The position numbers and the translations under genes were made by a program. This document shows positions 60,670 through 64,000 of a stretch of DNA of 64,000 nt, in pieces. The notes beneath the pieces are model-generated. The model was not told the origin of the DNA, made no database searches, and was given only the letters and a program-made list of their open reading frames with translations. The DNA is taken from contig NC_008321.1 in the NCBI RefSeq assembly GCF_000014685.1, positions 3,407,001 to 3,471,000 of the forward strand, written 5' to 3'. How positions within the stretch are numbered: position 1 is the stretch's first letter; the number at the start of each line of letters is the position of its first letter. Source of the DNA: Shewanella sp. MR-4. GTDB taxonomy: Bacteria; Pseudomonadota; Gammaproteobacteria; Enterobacterales; Shewanellaceae.

Positions 60670-62394
60670 ATGGCAATACCTCGTGATTTTATCAATGAGC
60701 TAATCGCTCGCACCGACATTGTCGAACTTATCGACCGCAAGGTGCCCTTGAAAAAGGCGGGTAAAAACTACTCGGCCTGTTGTCCTTTTCATAGCGAAAA
60801 ATCACCTTCGTTTACCGTTAGCCGCGATAAACAGTTTTATCATTGTTTTGGCTGCGGAGCCCACGGCAACGCCATCGATTTTGTGATGGAGTACGACAGA
60901 CTCGACTTTGTCGATGCCATCGAAGATCTTGCCGGACAACTGGGCTTAGAAGTCCCAAGGGAACAAGGCTCGGGTAAACGCCAAGACGATGGCCTAAGCC
61001 GTGATCTATACCGATTAATGGAAGAAGCGAGCCGCTTTTTTCAAACTCAATTAAGACAACACCAAGATAAACAAAAAGTTATCGACTACCTCACCTATCG
61101 CGGATTATCCGATGATATTGTTGAGCATTTTGGGATTGGTTTTGCGCCCGACGGTTGGGATGGCTTATTAAGCCGCTACCGACACAGTCAAGATGCACAG
61201 GATAAACTCCTGACCACAGGCATGCTGATCAGTAATGACAGCGGTAAAAGATACGACAGATTCCGTGACCGCCTGATGTTTCCTATTCGCGACCGCCGTG
61301 GTCGTGTGATTGGATTTGGTGGCAGAGTATTGGGAGATGGCACCCCCAAGTACTTGAATTCGCCAGAAACGCCCATATTTCATAAGGGCAATGAACTCTA
61401 TGGCCTGTACGAGCTAAAGCAACGTCATCGCGATCCCGATAAGGTACTGATCGTCGAAGGCTATATGGACGTGGTTGCCCTCGCTCAATATGGCGTGGAT
61501 TTCGCGGTCGCCTCCCTTGGCACTTCGACAACGGCGGAACAATTCCAATTGCTGCTGCGTAGTGCAAAGGAAGTGATTTGTTGTTATGACGGCGATAGAG
61601 CCGGTAATGAGGCCGCCTGGCGCGCCTTAGAAACCGCTTTACCCCTACTAAAACCTGGGGACAAAGTGCGTTTTATGTTTTTACCTCAATCAGAAGATCC
61701 GGATTCAATGGTTCGTAAGATTGGTAAAGACGCCTTCGAGCAAATGATGGAAAGTGCCATCACGCTGCCCGAATTTTTGTTTGATACATTAGCGACGAAA
61801 TTTGGTACCGATAAAGGTAACTTAGCCAAACAAGCCTTTGGCCTAATTGAAAAAATTCAAGATACTGTGCTGCAAAACCTACTGCTTGAGAACTTAGCTC
61901 ACAAATTAGGCATGAACAGCTCAGACGATATGAAGAAAAAACTGGGTTTTAGTGTCAAACAAACTAAGCCCACTACATCAACGGGACTCAAAGGACGCGG
62001 TACGCCATTGCGACTTGCCATCGCCTTGTTAGTACAGCATCCCGAGCTAGGAGTGGGATTATCCCCACAACCGGCATTAAACCATCTGCAAATGCCAGGC
62101 ATCGACTTGCTGCCATTGCTGTTGGAATTAACACGAGAGCATAGGTTAAACAGCGCACAACTACTTGAGCAATTCAGAGACAGCCCCCACAGCGGGACGC
62201 TGCATAAATTAGCCCAATGGGACCATCAAGTGGCGGATGAAAACCTGCTCGAAAAGTTTAAACAGACCCTGGTTTGGTTGAACAATCAATATATTGAACA
62301 ACGATATCAGGAATTGAGTCTAAAACAGACCCATACTAAGGAAGAGAAGATCCAGCTGCAGAAGCTGATCTCAGTCATGAAAGGACTAAACTGA
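60670..62394 (+). CDS. dnaG: DNA primase DnaG
   Basis: Synthesises RNA primers at the replication fork. 574 residues. The N-terminal CHC2 zinc domain has CCPFHSEKSPSF and YHCFGCGAHGNA; the TOPRIM core has LIVEGYMDVVAL and YDGDRAGNEAA with catalytic Glu and Asp; the last 150 residues form the DnaB-binding domain. It has no strong ribosome binding site, in line with low primase levels. Third gene of the operon, 135 bp before rpoD. Confidence 0.98.
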   Translation: MAIPRDFINELIARTDIVELIDRKVPLKKAGKNYSACCPFHSEKSPSFTVSRDKQFYHCFGCGAHGNAIDFVMEYDRLDFVDAIEDLAGQLGLEVPREQGSGKRQDDGLSRDLYRLMEEASRFFQTQLRQHQDKQKVIDYLTYRGLSDDIVEHFGIGFAPDGWDGLLSRYRHSQDAQDKLLTTGMLISNDSGKRYDRFRDRLMFPIRDRRGRVIGFGGRVLGDGTPKYLNSPETPIFHKGNELYGLYELKQRHRDPDKVLIVEGYMDVVALAQYGVDFAVASLGTSTTAEQFQLLLRSAKEVICCYDGDRAGNEAAWRALETALPLLKPGDKVRFMFLPQSEDPDSMVRKIGKDAFEQMMESAITLPEFLFDTLATKFGTDKGNLAKQAFGLIEKIQDTVLQNLLLENLAHKLGMNSSDDMKKKLGFSVKQTKPTTSTGLKGRGTPLRLAIALLVQHPELGVGLSPQPALNHLQMPGIDLLPLLLELTREHRLNSAQLLEQFRDSPHSGTLHKLAQWDHQVADENLLEKFKQTLVWLNNQYIEQRYQELSLKQTHTKEEKIQLQKLISVMKGLN

Positions 62395-62529
62395 GGCAAA
62401 AATGTCCTCATTCAGTATCCCAGTGACTAGCACAGGTAAGTGCACATGGCTATAATTGACGATTTGCGCGGCACTTAGCACGAGCTAACTGTCCGTCGTT
62501 GTAACAGTTTCCCAACTTGGATGATATCT

Positions 62530-64000
62530 ATGGATCATACTCCGCAGTCGCAACTCAAGCTGTTGCTTGCCAAAGGTAAAGAGCAAGGTTACTTAACCTA
62601 TGCAGAAGTGAACGATCACTTACCTGCAGACATGGTCGATTCTGACCAGATCGAAGATATTATCCAGATGATAAATGACATGGGTATTCGGGTGTTTGAA
62701 GAAGCGCCAGATGCCGATGACATGATGATGTCGGAAGACAACACAGACGAAGATGCAGCGGAAGAAGCCGCAGCCGCCCTTGCCACAGTAGAAAGTGAGC
62801 TAGGCCGTACCACAGACCCTGTGCGTATGTACATGCGCGAAATGGGTACCGTTGAACTGCTGACCCGTGAAGGCGAAATTGTTATCGCCAAACGCATCGA
62901 AGAAGGCATCAACACAGTTCAAAGCTCTGTCGCAGAATACCCACAAGCGATCGCCATGATCCTTGAACAGTACGACCAATACGAAGCCGACGAACTGCGC
63001 CTGTCTGATATTATCTCTGGATTTGTTAACCCGGACGAAGAAGACCTAGGCCCAACCGCAACCCATATCGGCTCTGAATTATCGGAAGAAGATCTTGATG
63101 ATGAAGATGACGATGAAGAAGATGAAGACGAAGACGGTGATGGCGACGGCGATGACGATGGCAACAAGGGTCCCGATCCTGAAGAGGCGCGTGAACGCTT
63201 TGGCCAATTAAGAACGGCCTACGAAAATGCCCTTAAAATCATCGAAGCCAAAGGTCGTGAACATCCTGAATCGATCAAAGCACTGTTTGAAATCGGTGAG
63301 ATTTTCAAAGAGTTCCGCCTAGTACCCAAGCAGTTCGACCGCTTAGTAAAAAGCATGCGTTCTATGATGGACCGTGTTCGTGTACAAGAGCGTCTGCTGA
63401 TGAAGCTCTGTGTCGAACAGGCCAAGATGCCGAAGAAGAATTTTGTTAAGTTCTTCACCGGTAACGAAACCAATTTAGATTGGTTCGATGCTGAAAAGAA
63501 CTCGAACAAGCCTTATGCCGAAGGCTTAAAAATGGTTGAAGAAGACGTTCAGCGTTGCCGTAGCAAGCTGGCCGCCATCGAAGAAGAAACTGGCTTAGTC
63601 ATTGCTGCCATTAAAGACATCAACCGTCGTATGTCAATCGGTGAAGCCAAGGCTCGCCGTGCGAAGAAAGAGATGGTTGAGGCAAACTTACGTCTGGTAA
63701 TTTCTATCGCGAAGAAATACACCAACCGTGGTCTGCAATTCTTGGACTTAATTCAAGAAGGTAACATCGGTTTGATGAAGGCAGTTGATAAGTTCGAATA
63801 CCGTCGTGGTTACAAGTTTTCGACCTATGCGACTTGGTGGATCCGTCAGGCAATCACCCGCTCAATCGCGGACCAAGCCCGTACAATCCGTATTCCAGTA
63901 CACATGATCGAAACCATCAACAAGCTGAACCGTATCTCTCGCCAAATGTTACAGGAAATGGGTCGTGAGCCTTCTCCTGAAGAACTGGCAGAGCGTATGA
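62530..64000 (+). CDS. rpoD: RNA polymerase sigma-70 factor RpoD, 5' part
   Basis: Housekeeping sigma factor; 490 codons lie in the window and the rest, including region 4, runs off the right edge. Region 1.1 starts MDHTPQSQLKLLLAKGKEQG. Region 1.2 has DPVRMYMREMGTVELLTREG. The non-conserved insert holds an acidic run at about residues 184-220 (Asp/Glu/Gly only over some 30 positions), also acidic in E. coli sigma-70. Region 2 is complete: EANLRLVISIAKKYTNRGLQ, YKFSTYATWWIRQAITRSIA. Region 3 begins at the edge. Last gene of rpsU-yqeY-dnaG-rpoD. Confidence 0.98.
   Translation, partial: MDHTPQSQLKLLLAKGKEQGYLTYAEVNDHLPADMVDSDQIEDIIQMINDMGIRVFEEAPDADDMMMSEDNTDEDAAEEAAAALATVESELGRTTDPVRMYMREMGTVELLTREGEIVIAKRIEEGINTVQSSVAEYPQAIAMILEQYDQYEADELRLSDIISGFVNPDEEDLGPTATHIGSELSEEDLDDEDDDEEDEDEDGDGDGDDDGNKGPDPEEARERFGQLRTAYENALKIIEAKGREHPESIKALFEIGEIFKEFRLVPKQFDRLVKSMRSMMDRVRVQERLLMKLCVEQAKMPKKNFVKFFTGNETNLDWFDAEKNSNKPYAEGLKMVEEDVQRCRSKLAAIEEETGLVIAAIKDINRRMSIGEAKARRAKKEMVEANLRLVISIAKKYTNRGLQFLDLIQEGNIGLMKAVDKFEYRRGYKFSTYATWWIRQAITRSIADQARTIRIPVHMIETINKLNRISRQMLQEMGREPSPEELAERM

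Noticed and set aside
62919..63167. Serine-rich minus-strand frame
   Set aside because: It is the reverse complement of the acidic GAT/GAA run of rpoD.
1..64000. Search for CRISPR arrays, tRNA or rRNA genes, transposases and prophage genes
   Set aside because: No regularly spaced repeats, no cloverleaf or rRNA segments, and no mobile-element proteins were recognised by eye.

Overview
The gene content and order point to a gammaproteobacterial chromosome of the genus Shewanella, close to the S. oneidensis / MR-4 / MR-7 / ANA-3 group. The strongest pointers are the run oxyR - hptA (Arc phosphotransfer protein) - radical SAM protein - gltBD - mtnN, a class III membrane adenylate cyclase (CyaC type) beside oxyR, and the many near-identical Shewanella-type housekeeping proteins. 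The window is core genome. I found no rRNA, tRNA, insertion sequence, prophage or CRISPR array.

Layout. 1-3.3 kb: start of rseA, rpoE with a sigma-E type promoter, divergent nadB, then the convergent ygfX-sdhE pair. 3.4-6.0 kb: nhaA - secreted Rap1a-like protein - nhaR operon (minus). 6.1-11.4 kb: rppH - ptsP - tauE/safE - lgt - thyA operon (minus). 11.4-12.06 kb: an AT-rich, DnaA-box-rich spacer before mutH that matches the position and layout of E. coli DARS2. 12.06-16.6 kb: mutH, cyaC with a CRP-like site, oxyR, hptA and a TIGR01212 radical SAM gene. 17.1-27.1 kb: gltBD, mtnN, a CobD/CbiB relative, a DUF2721 membrane protein, a TRIC-like channel and two small exported proteins. 27.2-31.1 kb: tyrS, then an M23 murein endopeptidase gene followed by anmK. 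31.1-39.5 kb: an accessory-looking trio of a membrane-tethered ToxR/CadC-like regulator with a beta-propeller, a secreted S9 peptidase and a large TonB-dependent receptor. 40.2-49.6 kb: aqpZ, DUF2750, a membrane protein, erpA with a DUF6776 gene, a CLC protein, pyrB, hemL and nhaD. 49.6-54.4 kb: gspA/gspB (exeAB), cca and lpp. 55.0-59.7 kb: an RlmA-like protein, uppP, folK, folB, plsY and tsaD. 59.9-64.0 kb: the macromolecular synthesis operon rpsU - yqeY - dnaG - rpoD, with rpoD cut by the window edge.

Functional themes. Envelope homeostasis and murein: RpoE/RseA, Lgt, Lpp, UppP, M23 peptidase, AnmK, GspAB, PlsY. Sodium and pH: NhaA/NhaR and NhaD. Redox and carbon signalling: OxyR, HptA, CyaC, PtsP. 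Nitrogen and nucleotides: GltBD, PyrB, ThyA, MtnN.

Most worth a second look: the candidate DARS2 element, a possible alternative-pairing leader upstream of nhaD, the regulator/peptidase/TonB-receptor trio with a direct-repeat candidate operator, a CLC protein whose gating and proton residues look non-canonical, an RlmA homologue with a damaged SAM motif, and the Rap1a-like protein inside the nhaA-nhaR operon. Start codons were moved from the longest reading frame where a ribosome binding site, a signal peptide or family alignment argued for it.
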